NCBI GenBank assembly: GCA_030522415.1
Contig: CM060107.1
Span: 7,463,347 to 7,527,346 of the forward strand
Direction of reading: 5' to 3'
DNA from: Channallabes apus
Taxonomy: Eukaryota; Chordata; Actinopteri; Siluriformes; Clariidae
DNA: 64,000 bases
Below are positions 19,981 to 32,693 of the stretch, piece after piece. Each line of letters begins with the position of its first letter. Positions within the stretch are counted from its first letter, which is position 1. The notes below the pieces were generated by a model that made no database searches, had not been told where the DNA came from, and worked only from the letters and a program-made list of their open reading frames with translations. A program made the position numbers and the translations under genes.

Positions 19981-20622
19981 AATTGATAGCAGGAGTGTGT
20001 ACAAGTGCAGAAGTCTGTTTACTGTATGTTTTTATTTTTATATCTTTTATTTATTAATTAAATACTATAGTGTATGTACCCGTCATTGATGGGTAAATAA
20101 TTTGTAAAAAATAATTTAAAGGATGAAGCTAAAAATAATCAAATCAGTTTTAATTTTATAGTGTACTCGCGTTTTTTTTTTTTTTTTTGAGTGAGCCATT
20201 CTGTGTCGTGCTTTTTGGTGTTTTGTGAGGATTTAGGCCCTTTGTAGTTTCTGTGTCTACAGTACTAATTGTCTCTGTTGAATGATGCTTGTAGCCACAC
20301 CCATGTTTAGGGAAAAGGTGAAATGTTTGTACAAAAAAGCGCTAGATGCTTTGACGTAATCTGGCACAAAACTGCTCATAATGTCCCTTCTACTAACATT
20401 TTTAAATTAATTTATGGTGCATGATTTAACTTCAGGCAAATACTGAAGGACTGGCAAAGTTTCATTACATTTTTGTCCAGCCAGTTTTGCGTGATGCTTT
20501 GAGAAACATCGGCTGGACAAACAGCCTACAGACACAGACAGAAATTTTTCTTTTGGGTCCTCCAATGTATGAAACGTAATGACACCACTGAAAGAGCAAA
20601 TTCTAACCAAAGTACACACAAA

Positions 20623-20626
<4 letters not shown>
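18205..20626. other. Intronic sequence without a recognised element
   Basis: Begins with (CT)n at about 18212-18246 directly after the splice donor, then poly-T at 18583-18607, a small CpG-containing patch at about 18746-18792 (gggcgcgagacactctggcgcgcg), (GT)n at 18822-18842, (GA)n at about 19949-19978 and poly-T at 20170-20188. No protein similarity recognised. Confidence 0.6.

Positions 20627-20684
<58 letters not shown>
20627..20684. repeat. (AT)n microsatellite
   Basis: Perfect alternating TA run of 58 bases; able to form a cruciform hairpin and likely polymorphic. Confidence 0.97.
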
Positions 20685-20689
<5 letters not shown>

Positions 20690-21687
20690 TTCACATGAAA
20701 GCAAAACATATACAGTATGAATGGAGAAACAAAGAGCGTTATTATCATTGCGCTTTTGTTACTTTAAGTTTTCGAAACTTGCAAATTGCACACTGTGGCG
20801 AGACCATGAACACTACATAAACTGAGTTATATAGAACAGGACTTAGCAAATCAGCTTAGCAAAACATTGAGAGATGAAGAATAAGTGGTAAGTAGGAAGA
20901 GCTGCAGTAATAAGAGTGAAGAGCGATGAATGGGGAGTCAGGAGTGAAACGTGAGGAGGAAGAAATGAAAGTGGGGAGTGAGAGGTGTTTATTGATGATG
21001 TGGATTTGCTAATGGACCTGAAACACAACACCGCTCACATCCAGTTTACCTACAATGTGTGAATGTGTGTCAATAGACAGATGGACAGACCCTGACCAGT
21101 GTAAAATGCTTCCTGAAGATTAAAGAAGAAAGCAAGCAAGCAATCAAATAAACAGACAAGTAAACAGGAAAACAGTCAAATAAACAGCCAAGCAAACAAA
21201 CAAAAAATAATAATAATAATAAACATGCAAGAAAACAAAAAATGTAAACAAGCATGGGAGTAAACAAACAAACAAACAAACAAACAAACAAACAAACAAG
21301 TAAACACACAAGGAAACAAACATACAATCTGAGAAAGAAACTTTGACCAAATGTTGTTGGTGGAGGAAAAAAAAAAGCAAAAAAACAAATAAAGATCAAA
21401 CCTGATCAGAAAAAAGTGGTTGTTGAAGATCAAACAAACAAATAAACACTAAAGTAAATCAAATTAAGAGTAAAGAAAAAGAGTGCAACCTCGACACAAA
21501 GCTGTTAGTAATAAAGGAGCAAACAAACAAATAATTAAATAAATATACAGAACGCTGACCAGTAAATGGTTAAAGTAATAAATTAATGCTGTGATTCGAC
21601 TCGATGTGTGGAGGTCACCTCATAACTCTATCCTGTGACAAATGAGGAGCGTCATGAAATTAGAAACAACAACAGAACATTGGGGTA

Positions 21688-21734
<47 letters not shown>

Positions 21735-22660
21735 GGAAGTGTTTTCTTTTTTCTTTTTCTAGAGCATTTCCAAATTACCAAATTGAATCTGGTGTGTTTG
21801 TGTGTGTGTGTGTGTGTGCGTTTGTGCTTATCCTGTACATGTTGGGGTTTTCAGCACTGAAACTGTCTCTTAGAGAACAGTGACTGCTGGTGTGAAGCTG
21901 TCGGTGCTGTAGTCTACTGATGTTCACCATGGAGGTACGGATAACAGGATGGATGGATGGATGGATGGATGGATGAATATGAGAACAATGTGTAGCAGTT
22001 GTTGGAAATTGGGCCGCACTGAGAGTCTATCCCTCGCAGAGTTATAGTGACTCAGAGCGGAAGAGAAGCGCAGGCTGTAAACATACTGTGTATATTTAGA
22101 GTTGTTATATTGAGGCTGTGAGCAGCTTCTCAACAGCCTGTGTGTGTGTGTGTGTGTGTTCAATAAAGATGGCAATTCAGTTCTGTCTCATTGAGGTGGT
22201 TTAACTTAAGTCATAAGTTTAAGTCATAAGTACTTTATAAAGCTGTTATGTTCCATGAGGTATCACTTGAGCCTCAAGTCTTAGGTTGTGGGCGTGGCCT
22301 GTCCCAGAGGTTCTTCATGCTGTTTCGGGTTCTACTTTAGTAAGGATTGTAGAACTGAATGCTTTTTTTGTTTTTCTGCACCCTAAAAGATGATTTGTTT
22401 AGGTTTCCTCAGTGTTTAGTTGATGTAAGCAGAAACTGGGTGTTCTCTGCCCCTTGCTGTTCCTCGTTTTGTTGTATGAGGGTTGACTCGGTGCAGAGAG
22501 TGCATCAGACGGGACGCTGCGGCGCTGAACCACTGAGCCACACACGGTGCCGAGCTGTAGAGCTGCAGGACCTCAATCTGCTCCACAGGGGGAAGGAGAA
22601 CATACTGTATGCTTTGGAAGGGGGGCAGGGAACACTAAACTTTTTAGTTATTGCAATATC
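20685..22660. other. Intronic simple repeats, no gene
   Basis: About 21130-21540 is a degenerate A-rich repeat dominated by AAAC and AAGC tetranucleotides, with a pure (AAAC)n core at 21263-21300. (CA)n occurs at 21691-21732, (GT)n at about 21791-21818, (GGAT)n at about 21950-21975 and (GT)n at 22138-22160. Translated frames here are low-complexity artefacts. Confidence 0.7.
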
Positions 22661-23400
22661 TAGTAAGACTTGGTTTTCATGTTTTCTGTGTCCTTCATAT
22701 TCTCTGTTTATGGTGTCCTCTATGATTCTCTGCATTCTTCATCTTCCCTATGGTTTTTGTGTTCTCCTTCTTCTCCATGTTCTCTGTTCACTGTGTCCTC
22801 TAGGATTCTCTGTGTTATGCATGTTCTCTCCATTTTCATTGTGTTATCTGTATTCTTAGTGATGTGCATATTTTTTTATGTTCTCTAGGTTCATCACATG
22901 TTCCATGTTCTGTATCTTCTCCATGCTTTCCACGTTCTCTGTGTTCATGTTCATGCTTTTCATGTTCTCCGATATCTCCAGGCATTACATGTTCTCTGTC
23001 TTCTCCATCCTTTCCATGTTCTCCATCTTCTCTGTGCTTTCCATGTTCTCCATCTTCTCTGTGCTTTCCATGTTCTCCATCTTCTCTGTGCTTTCCATGT
23101 TCTCCATCTTCTCTGTGCTTTCCATGTTCTTTGTCTTTTCCGTGCTTTCCAAGTTCTTTGTGCTCTTCATGCTTTCCATTTTCCCTCTCGTCTCCATGAA
23201 TTCTCCACGTTTTCCCATGGTCTGTGTTCTTCAAGTTTACTGTGGTGTTCCCCATGCTCACAATGTTCTTAGTGCTCATTAAGTTTTTCTAGTTTTTGTC
23301 TTTGCCTTTATGTTTTCCATGTTTTGTTTATTCATCTTCTCTGTGTTCGCGATGCTCTTCTTTATTCTTTTTGTGCTCTCCATGTTCACCACATTCATGA
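22660..23400. repeat. 27-bp minisatellite in a wider degenerate nonamer array
   Basis: A core at about 23010-23130 holds four near-perfect copies of a 27-bp unit containing ctttccatgttctccatctt. The surrounding 700 bases are built from diverged ttctccatg / ttctctgtg nonamers, so the 27-mer looks like a third-order expansion of a 9-mer. On the minus strand the array is open and would encode a GEHGKHRED repeat, which I regard as a by-product of the unit length. Confidence 0.85.
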
Positions 23401-24720
23401 AATAAACTTTATGTCAAAGCGCAGCTGATTCATGATAACAACTGATTGATTTTATACAGTAAAAAATAGATACATTCATTATTATTTATAGTGCAATGAA
23501 ACATTTCTGAATCATTCATAAGTAGTAAGACAAAGAAGAAAAATCCTCAACTAGAATATCGCAGAGTTTGACAAGGAGTCATTTGGGAAGTGAAAGAGTC
23601 GAGTCAAATGATTCCCTGATTCACAGATGAAGGAACTCCCTGCAATAATCGTCTCACACAACTAGAACTACTTTAAATAAAGAATATCCTTAGGATATTC
23701 CTAGAATAGGACACACACACACACACAGGTATTCCCACTTTCTGCCTCATCACTCCTATTCTTGCAAGAAAGAGAAATAAAGAAAGGGAAGACTGAATCA
23801 CTTTGTGTGTGTGTGTTTCCTGAATTAGGCGCCGTGGGTGAGCTCATGGTTAATTTTTTTATCTGTCTCAGTGGACACTCACCACTCGTCTGCCAAATCG
23901 AAGAGAACTGAATCGCTCTTATCTCCTCCACCACGCTGTGTGAGCTCCACTTCATTATTCAGCTGGCAGCACATGACATAGAGTGATACACACACACACA
24001 CACACACACACACACTCCGAACATGAGCTGTATGTCTGTAACACACACACACACACACACCCACAGATCAACTTATCGCCCCGAACAGCAGCTCTTGTCG
24101 GTAGTGCAGCTGCAAATCACAGCTGTATATTCATCATACTAATACGTTATAGTTTCTATAGTAACGACAAACTCATGATATAAACTCATTCAAATAAGAC
24201 ATGTAATATAACGTACTGTATACAGCGGTAAAGCTGTAAGAGACATTTTCAGGACAGAGGAGCTCATGTGTCCGTGTGGTTTCTGGTTGAAGCGACAAAC
24301 AGTGTTTTTGTGTCTCATTAACTCAAAGAGAGAGAATAAAGAGAGACTTTGTTCTCTGCAATAATGATGTGACTATAAACAGATAAAAAGCATGATGTGT
24401 CTTTCTTTACTAATAAAACACTGTTAAAGTGACTGTGGTGTTGAGAACTAGATCTGTCAGTCCTTCTGTCTCTTTCTCTCTATTGGATTATAAATCTCAG
24501 ACTTTAGACTCAGACGGGTTTTTTTTTTTTTTGGTTTGTTCTGAGAACATCACAAATGTGTCAAAATATATCTAACTAATGCTGACTACATAAGAGACAA
24601 TATCAGGAAAGTTAAGCTGAAGCCTGGACAATATTTATACAATGCGGGAGAACTCTGAAGGATCTCTCGGTTTTCATCAGACAGATGCCCTTATTTCAAC
24701 TTACTTTTATTTTATTACAC
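23401..24720. other. No gene seen
   Basis: Intronic sequence with several short (CA)n and (GT)n runs (23711-23728, 23804-23816, 23988-24015, 24042-24062) and a poly-T run at 24520-24531. No recognised repeat family or protein. Confidence 0.6.
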
Positions 24721-24836
24721 TTCTGTTCAGGGGCCTTGCTCAGGGGCCCAACAGTGGCAGTGTGGTGGTACTGGGGTTTGAACCTGTGACCTTCCGATCC
24801 ACAGGCCAATACCTTAACCACTTAGTTCCCCCTGTC
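24721..24836 (-). mobile_element. tRNA-derived SINE fragment, family C
   Basis: On the minus strand the head carries a box A-like AAGTGGTTAAGG, and GGTTCAAACC, a perfect box B. Plus-strand blocks gggccttgctcaggggccc and aacagtggcagtgtggtg are a motif set common in fish genomes. Only the tRNA-like head and a little of the body remain before the GACA array begins. Confidence 0.6.
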
Positions 24837-24837
24837 C

Positions 24838-25618
24838 ATGGACAGACAGACAGACAGACAAACAGACAGATAGAGACACGTTACAAACAGAGATTTACTG
24901 ACAGATGAAAAAAAAAAACAGATTAGACTGTGAGATAAACAGACAGACAGACAGACAGACAGACATATACATGGATAGAGAGACAGTAGCAGTAACACAG
25001 ACAGGAAGACAGATTGCTACAGAGATAGCCACCACTGCACAGACAGATAAGAAGACCGATGGACTGGAAGGGAAGGAGACAGATAGCCAGACAGGAAGGG
25101 AAACAGACAGACAGGGAAGTAGACAGATGGACAGGAAGACAGACAGACAGGAATGGATACAGTCCAGAAGGTAAACAAATGGACAGACAGACAGACAGAC
25201 AGACAGACAGGCAGTCAGACAGACAGACTGATGAGTTGGAAGCTATATTGGAAGACAGGGAGCAGAAAAACAGGCAGGTAGACAAGGGGTAGACACCTGA
25301 AGAGGAAGAAAGACAGACAGACAGACAGACAGACAAGGAGGTAGACAGATGAGCAGGTTGACAGATATGAAGAATATAGACAGTCTGGCTGATTGGCGGA
25401 ACAGACAGATAGAGGACAGGCAAACAGGCTGCCAGAATAGGACAGACAGACAGGCGGACAGACAAACAGATGAAGGACAGACAAGCATCCAGACAGATGG
25501 CGGACTAACAGACAGGGGATAGACAAACAGACAGAGGACAGACAAGTAGCCAGACAGATGGTGGACTGACAGATAGACAGACAGACAGGGGGCAGACAGA
25601 ACAACAGGCAGACAGACA
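24838..25618. repeat. GACA-rich tetranucleotide array
   Basis: About 780 bases composed mainly of GACA (CAGA) units with interspersed GGAA, GATA and unique bases. Perfect runs occur at 24944-24965, 25182-25210 and 25310-25335. Related to the GATA/GACA simple repeats known in vertebrates. Long open frames on both strands here are artefacts. Confidence 0.9.
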
Positions 25619-26894
25619 ATTCAATTGAACTTAAGAAAGACCTCAGACGGTTTGTTCTCCCCCCTGTCCTGAGCAGGAGTTTGGTGTGACCGCTCTGGGA
25701 GAATCAGACTCACACATCACGCCTCTAACGACTGTGTGTTTAACAGCACCGCTAACACACATGGATTTTCCCATTAACTTCTGATTCACAACGCTGCAAT
25801 TTACAAGTGACTGATCCACAGACGAGAGAGCTGTAAATCTGTCGTAACTCAGCCATGAAACGCCTCCGTCACTCATCCCGCTGCAGACGTAGTGACACTC
25901 ATCACACGTCCAATTCTTCTTAATTAAAATGCAGTCAGACTCCTGACACATGTATTTATCATCTCCTCAGTGTCTGGATGTTTTGCGCTTCTTCTTCCTG
26001 TCCTGTAGTTATAGCTTTCCGATTCATCACCAAGAATTATTTACGGTGTACGCTATACACATCCCTTGAAACGAGCTGTTGCTATAGTAACTATAACGTA
26101 TAAGAACAAGTACAAATAATAAGCAAGTGGGATTTGATGCTGTACAACTGCTGTTATAGGAAACTAATCGACACCAAGTTCAGGGCTGTGATCTTAATGA
26201 GAGAAAGTGTATATGGGCTGAAACGCTAGACGAGGCTTTGTTTCTGCCCTGAATGTACAGTATACTGTAGCATGCGGTTGTTTTGCTCTGTTTTCCTTGA
26301 ACATCCTGTTCGGAGACGACATCTTCCACCCTGTTCAATAATGCACAGCCTGTCTGGCGTATTCAGGGCAATAAGCCTTAAGGAAACACTTCACCCCCAA
26401 ACACTAATGTTATTAATAATGAATGATAGTCAGTTGGGAGCAGTTAGTGCTATGCAGATGAGACTGTGCTAACAGGCCACCGCCAGGTTACAGTCATCGT
26501 TAACTCTGTTAGCATTTCGTGGTGAACTTTTGAGGTTGAGGAATTTCATTAGCCCACTTGTGTATGTACAGATCTGACTTGGTACATACAGATAATCTGA
26601 TGTACATCCATAATCTGTCTGTCTTATCTGACAGATAAGCCAGACAGGCTGTGCATTATTGCGGATGTAAAAGTGTTTCCTGAGGAGCATCCTTGACCGA
26701 CACCTTTTAACATTTTAATCACTTGTTAGAAGGAGTTGCTATGAGGGCGCCACCTTTAAACACGAAAAAAAAAAGGTCTCACCAAGTTGCTTGAAACTGA
26801 CAACAATCAACAAGAAAGTTAATGCAGCGGAAAATGGTTTATTTATTTTATCTTAATTATAACGGATATTGTGTACTGACAGGTTCTATGATGC
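25619..26894. other. Intronic, no gene; contains an exact 23-bp inverted pair
   Basis: No coding similarity recognised. The notable content is an exact inverted repeat: caataatgcacagcctgtct and three more bases at 26336-26358 against the complement at 26639-26661. A second shared block, aggaaacactt, follows the left copy and, complemented, follows the right copy (see findings). Confidence 0.7.
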
Positions 26895-27963
26895 AAAGGA
26901 AGTGCATTCTGATTTGTTAAAATAGATACTCTCTGATTGGTTAAATTGGCGTTAACAGGAAGTGAGCTCTGATTGGTTACACTGACATTACAAGCAGGAA
27001 GTGAGCTCTGATTGGTTACACTGACATTACAAGCAGGAAGTGAGCTCTGATTGGTTACACTAACATTACAAACAGGAAATGAGCTTTGATTGGTTACACT
27101 GACATTACAAGCAGGAAGTGAGCTCTGATTGGTTACACTGACATTACAAGCAGGAAGTGAGCTTTGATTAGTTACACTGACATTACAAGCCAGGAAGTGA
27201 GCTCTGATTGGTTACTCTGACATTACAAGCAGGAAGTGAGCTCTGATTGGTTACACTGGCATTACAAGCAGAAAGTGAGCTCTGATTGGTTATTCTGACA
27301 TTACAAGCCAGGAGGTGAGCTCTGATTGGGTACCGTTACATTACAAGGAGGAAGTGAGCTCTGATTGGGTACTGTTACATTACAAGCAGGAAGTGAACTT
27401 TGATTGTTTACACTGACATTACAAGCAGGAAGTGAGCTCTGAATGGTTACACTGACATTACAAACAGGAAGTGAGCTTTGATTAGTTATACTGACATTAC
27501 AAGCAGGAAGTGAGCTCTGATTGGTTACACTGGCATTACAAGCAGGAAGTGAGCTCTGATTGGTTATTCTGACATTACAAGCCAGGAAGTGAGCTCTGAT
27601 TGGTTACACTGACAGTACAAGCAGGAAGTGAGCTCTGATTGGTTACACTGACATTACAAGCAGGAAGTGAGCTCTGAATGGTTACACTGACATTACAAGC
27701 AGGAAGTGAGCTCTGATTGGTTACACTGACATTGCAAGCAGGAAAGGAGTTCTGATTGGTTATACTGACATTACAAGCAGGAAGTGAGCTCTGATTGGTT
27801 ACACTGACATTACAAGCAGGAAGTGAGTTCTGATTGGTTATACTGACATTACAAGCAGGAAGTGAGCTCTGATTGGTTACAGTGTGATTACGGCCAGGAA
27901 GTAAACTCTGACTGTTTGCATTGGAACTACAGACAGGAAGTGAGCTCTGATTGGTTACACTGA
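26895..27963 (+). repeat. 39-bp minisatellite, about 27 copies, each with CCAAT and ETS motifs
   Basis: The unit is about 39 bases: gtgagctctgattggttaca, then ctgacattacaagcaggaa. Copies vary by a few substitutions and one-base indels; edge copies are more diverged. Nearly every unit contains ctgattggtta (inverted CCAAT box) and caggaagtga (ETS core GGAA). The array lies about 8.7 kb inside the presumed first intron. No coding meaning; a regulatory role is speculative. Confidence 0.92.
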
Positions 27964-29156
27964 GCGCATGAGATGATGAGCAAGAGCGAGCTTTACTTAG
28001 CTGAATCTGCAGGTTTAATCAGCTTCCTTTAGGCTCAGTGAGAAAGAGCAACAGCTCTATAAACTGGATCCTTTTGACTCCTAGGTGCACTCTCTCGTCC
28101 CTCAGAGGTTTCACGCCTCAGTTTTTATCCTGTAAAGTGCATTCTTGGCACGGGTTACATTAATGAGAATGTAGGCCTGTACTGTACTGCAATGCTGTTT
28201 AGAAAAGATCAAGACATGGGAGTTTGCTGGAGGAAGATAAACAGTCGATAACAATCCATTATTAATAATACAAGCCTGAAGCAAAATGTATGTAGGTGGT
28301 ACAGGTGTATGTGTGTGTAAATATACGATGTGTGTGTGTGTGTATGTGTGTGTGACCTTTGTCCCTGCTATGAGAAGAGCACTCATGTTAACCTGGTCTG
28401 AAGTCGTCTCGTCCCCATGGCGTCTCCCTCGTCACTTATGCACACATTATAATTTCATGAGCGCAGCTGGGTAATGCAGCACACAACACGGCATCAAAGC
28501 AGAACATAATGACACCGGATCAGTGACACCGAGACAGACAGGGAGCAAGAGAGCGAGAGACAGAGATGGATCAAGAGAAAGAAAGGCACACTGAGATGGA
28601 GAGAGTGAGATCATCTGATGTAAAGTAGTAAATAATTCTGCGAAGAAGCGCTGATGGTTGCCAGGTCTTAGTAAAGTGCCCAGCTACTACATCTGGAAAC
28701 AAAGCATACAAAAATACCTGAAACTAGCTGAACGATCTTATTGCGACGGGAACAAACAGCAGAAACATATCAAAGCTGGGAAATATGATGATATAATATC
28801 TATATTGGGATAAAATGTCTGACAATACTGTACATGTTTCTGAGATAATGAATCATGTTACAGAATCTTTATGAAACTTAGTGTAACATCTATATATATA
28901 AAACCTAAGCATTTTTTCATAGATATTCAGATAGTTACATGTATATATTGAATATTGTACATACTCTGTGCTTACACTTTCCCTTTATTTTAAAACCAGC
29001 ACATTTTCATATAAAAACCCTGGTGTTTTTGTCACTGTAATAGTTTTGGCACCCCAAACTCTATTGCTGTAAGCTCCTGATCTAAAGACTGGATCAACAG
29101 GACCGGTAGAATGATTTATATAATTCATTTATTTATTACCCTTTTATTTTTATAGT

Positions 29157-29233
<77 letters not shown>

Positions 29234-30759
29234 TTAAATTCCATTTTATTTAGTAAAAGTTGCCTTTACAATTGTTCTAAAAACCCCTTAGTTATTTTTC
29301 CCCCTAGAGATCTAGTTCTAGAACACTTTTTAAAACCCCTTTGTTTAATATTTTCTAAAGCCAGAACTGGACTACACCCCACCATGTACTATTTCTAAAT
29401 GCTCTATAATCTCAATAGAAAAATGTGTTTTTTTTTAAGTTGTTCTTTTAAATTTTGCTTTAGACTTGTTTAGTTAAGGTTAAGTTCAGATAATTAAAAA
29501 AAAAGAAGATTGTGAGGTTTTTTTGTGGGCATTTAAGTATCATTCTGACATTACAGCAATATCCTTATAAACATTGTATTAATGTTGAAGAACATCACAC
29601 ACAGAACCGAGCACAATAAGGATGCTCGGGGGAAACGGTTTGCTCAGACTGACTTGTTAAAACACAAGCGCTGAGATTGAACACATACTATATTAATATT
29701 ATGACAGGACTTGTGTGCTTCCGGTAGCTGTGGTAACACTGATACTAAACATCCTTCCTCGGTTAGGAAAGCATGGAATGGTTGTTTTATAAAATAAAAA
29801 ATCAAGTTTGATGTGAGCACAAAGAGTTCATCTGTGAAATAAAATATTTCAGATTAATAGAAAGAGCACGAGAGTGATAAGAGACAGAAACAGAGATGTA
29901 GGAGAACGAGAACGATAAAGAGACCATGTGACAGCAAGACAGCATGAAAGAGAGAGAGAGAGAATACAAGCAAGGCAGTGAGACAGGCAGAATGACAGAA
30001 AAAGGAAATGTTAGACAGAAAAAGGGACAGACAAAAAAAATCCAGAAACACAATGTGTGCAAGTAGCACTAGTTTATCAGATAGAGGGCAAGCTGCATTC
30101 TGTGTGTGTGTGAGTGAGTGAGTGATAGAGAGAAAGAGAGAGAGAGAGGGTGTTATTTATGAAGAATTGCCAACAAATTAAATTTCAAAAAGGAGTGAAA
30201 AGGCAATAGAGGAAGGAAAAAATGAAAGGCTGAGATTGGAATTGAAATGGAGGTTAAAAAAAATGATGCCACAGGGAGAAAAGAACGATGCGATAAAAAC
30301 AAATACAAAAAGGCACTCAGCTTCTTTTTTTTTTTTAAAGGAATAAGTGTGAATGTGAATAAAGTGGAAATTGAGTGTAGAAACAGGAGGAGAATAAATC
30401 CCAGGGGACGCGTGCTTCCTGCAGAGCGGCTGAAGTGTTTTTCCATGCGGCACTGATTACGCAGGTTAAAAAGGCCAAGCACGGCTAATTTCACACGGTC
30501 AGGGTTAAACACACGTGTGTGTGTGTGTTCGTGAGGGACTAACCCGAGTAAATCCTGCTGACTAGCTTTTGTTATTATCTAGAAGTTGCTTCACTATTCG
30601 GATAAATGGATTAAATGAAACAGAAAACCTCACCGATAAAAAGAAGAAGAGTTCTTCAGGATAAGAGCAAGATGCCATGACTGGACAAGACTACACATTC
30701 ACAGCAGTTCCTGGAAGAATAAACATAATCATAGAGACAGATGGCAGGTAGATAGTGGT
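27964..30759. other. No gene seen; microsatellites
   Basis: Ordinary intronic sequence. (GT)n occurs near 28329-28354, a 72-base (AT)n run at 29160-29231, GA-rich low-complexity sequence at about 29860-30250, and poly-T at 30326-30336. No transposon boundaries recognised. Confidence 0.6.
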
Positions 30760-32130
30760 GGACTTGGGACTGCTGGTTCTGGATCAGGATCTGGATCAGG
30801 AGTTCCACTGGGTCAAATACTGTTTGAAGTATCAGTGATTATCTGAGGGAAAGAGATGTTCTGGTTTAGATGTGCTTTTGGATCATGTGTGGTTCTGGTT
30901 TATGATGGATCAGTGACAGTTCTGGTTTGCGGGTGTTGCTGGATTATGGATGGTTCTAGTTAAAGGGTAGTGCTGGATTATGGATCGTTCTGATTTAGTG
31001 GTGATGGTGGATCATGGATGGTTTTAGTTTCGGAGTGATTCTGGTTCAGGGACGTTTTTGGTTTAGGGATTTGTTGTATTATGGATGGTTCTTGTTTATG
31101 GGTGATTCTAATTCAGGGAAGTTTTTGGTTTGGGGTGGTGCTTAATCAGGGAATATTCTGGTTTAGGGGTACTGCTGGATAAGGAAAGGTTTTGGTTTAG
31201 GAGTAGTGCTGGAAGAGAGATAGTCTGGAACCCAACGCTACTGTTTGGTCTTGTGTGCTTCTATATAAGGGGCACTTTTGGTTGTGGTTGGTGCTGGATT
31301 GGGATTGTTCTGGCACAGTGCTGCATCTGTGTCAGTGCTGGATTCCTAGTTTCTGGGTTTGGGGTGTTGCTGAATCTGATGGTACTGTTTGGAAAGGCAA
31401 TGCTGGGTCTGGGGTGGTACTCAGTGGTGTCAAAAGTATTCACATTCATTACTTGAGTAGAAGTACAGATACTAGGGTTCAAAAATACTTCTTTAGAAGT
31501 TGAAGTATCAACCCAAGCTTTTTACTTAAGTAAAAGTGTAAAAGTACTGGTTTCAAAACTACTTAAAGTATAAAAGTAAAAGTACCGTGAGGGGGAAAAA
31601 AGCATTAAGGTCTCGCTTTCTGATCATGGGACCAGGGGGGCGGGGAGGGGAGGTGATGGTTGGGTTCGGGCGTTGTGCGCGTTCATAAAAATAGAGTAAC
31701 GAGGCTATTTTTAAAATGTAAGGAGTAGAAAGTACAGATAATTGCTTAAAAATGTAAGGAGTAGAAGTAAAAAGTCAGCTGAAAAATAATTACTCCAGTA
31801 AAGTATAGATACCCAAAATTTCTACTTAAGTAAGGTAACGAAGTATTTGTACTTCGTTACTTGACACCTCTGGTGGTACTACAGCAAAAGTGGTGCTGGA
31901 TCAGGTATGGGGCTGGTTAAGAGGTATTTCAGCATTAAAATTGTTCTTGTTTTAGTTTAGGGGTGGTCCTGTTGAGGGGAAATCCTAGGGTCGGGCTGGT
32001 GATGGTCAGGGGTACTGCTGGGTAAGGATAGTTGCAACTCCAATTTTCAGCACCAATGCATTCTGGCTTTAAGAAGATGCAGTGTGCAGGGTGGTACTGG
32101 TTTAATTTGGAATGGTTTCATTTGCCATTC
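30760..32130. repeat. Degenerate minisatellite split by a hAT MITE
   Basis: Both sides of the MITE at 31422-31872 are made of diverged copies of a phrase like ggatggttctggtttagggg with tggtgctggat. Units are about 30-40 bases and too diverged for a copy count by eye. The MITE inserted into one of them, duplicating gtggtact. Confidence 0.65.
31422..31872. mobile_element. hAT MITE, copy 1, with perfect 8-bp target duplication
   Basis: Termini are CAGTGGTGTCAA and TTGACACCTCTG, inverted and matching the CAGNGGTG hAT consensus. The element is flanked by an identical 8-bp duplication, gtggtact (31414-31421 and 31873-31880). It is 451 bases long, with no coding capacity; the terminal repeats are long and rich in TACTT motifs (tacttaagta, acttgagtagaagta). 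A second copy lies at 56855-57327. Confidence 0.93.
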
Positions 32131-32399
32131 TAAGAGTTATTTGTTAGTGTTGTTAATTCTGCAGATTGATGCAGGACTTGTTTTGTGAGGAGAAAAGGGG
32201 AAAGGAGCAAAGCTGTAGTCTTTTTCTCAACTACTGATTGGGTGGCAGCTCAGCAGGCTCTCACAGGAAATTGGTCTTGCCTAGCTCCATGTGCTTCTCT
32301 CAAGCCCCCGCCCCCCTCCCGTCTCTCTCTTTCCATCATTCTATCTAATGTACACTTGTGAAATTTCTTTTAAAAATGTAACTCACTTCTCACTGTACT
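32131..32399. other. No element recognised
   Basis: Short unique-looking stretch with a C-rich run (agcccccgcccccctcccgtctctctc, about 32304-32330) that could be non-B DNA forming. No coding similarity. Confidence 0.5.
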
Positions 32400-32693
32400 G
32401 TTAATGCACTCAGCATTTTCTACTGGTCTCAGCCAGTTACATTTTCCCCCCATTGTGACCTCATATAAGAAAATACCCCTCCCTGAACGTGCTCAGATCT
32501 GCTGTTCTCTGCAGTGGAGAGGCTTAGCTACTGTATAGCTCTTTTACATAAACACTGAAATGGTTATTTCCGAGGAGGAGTGAAATAAAGGGAGTTTGAG
32601 ATAATGCATTTGGGCATTGCCATACACTTTTCGGGGAAGCTCTGAGACCTGTGTGAACTTGTTAAAGGAATAGTTACGTATGGGACCTTTTAA
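32400..32693. mobile_element. TTAA-type MITE, copy 2 (partial)
   Basis: Shares ordered blocks with 14534-14975: a cagtggagaggc / gatggagaggcg block, acataaacactgaaa, aatgcatt, and ctctgagacctgtgtgaact, ending gggaccttttaa. The left boundary is unclear. Confidence 0.5.

Noticed and set aside
22836..23279. 147-codon hydrophilic repeat protein
   Set aside because: The frame is a consequence of a 27-base unit without stops; several other frames across the same array are also open.
24923..25619. Ser/Cys/Leu-rich and Asp/Arg/Gln-rich frames in the GACA array
   Set aside because: Low-complexity translation of a tetranucleotide repeat.
26895..27963. CRISPR-like regular array
   Set aside because: Units are contiguous tandem repeats without unique spacers, and the genome is eukaryotic.
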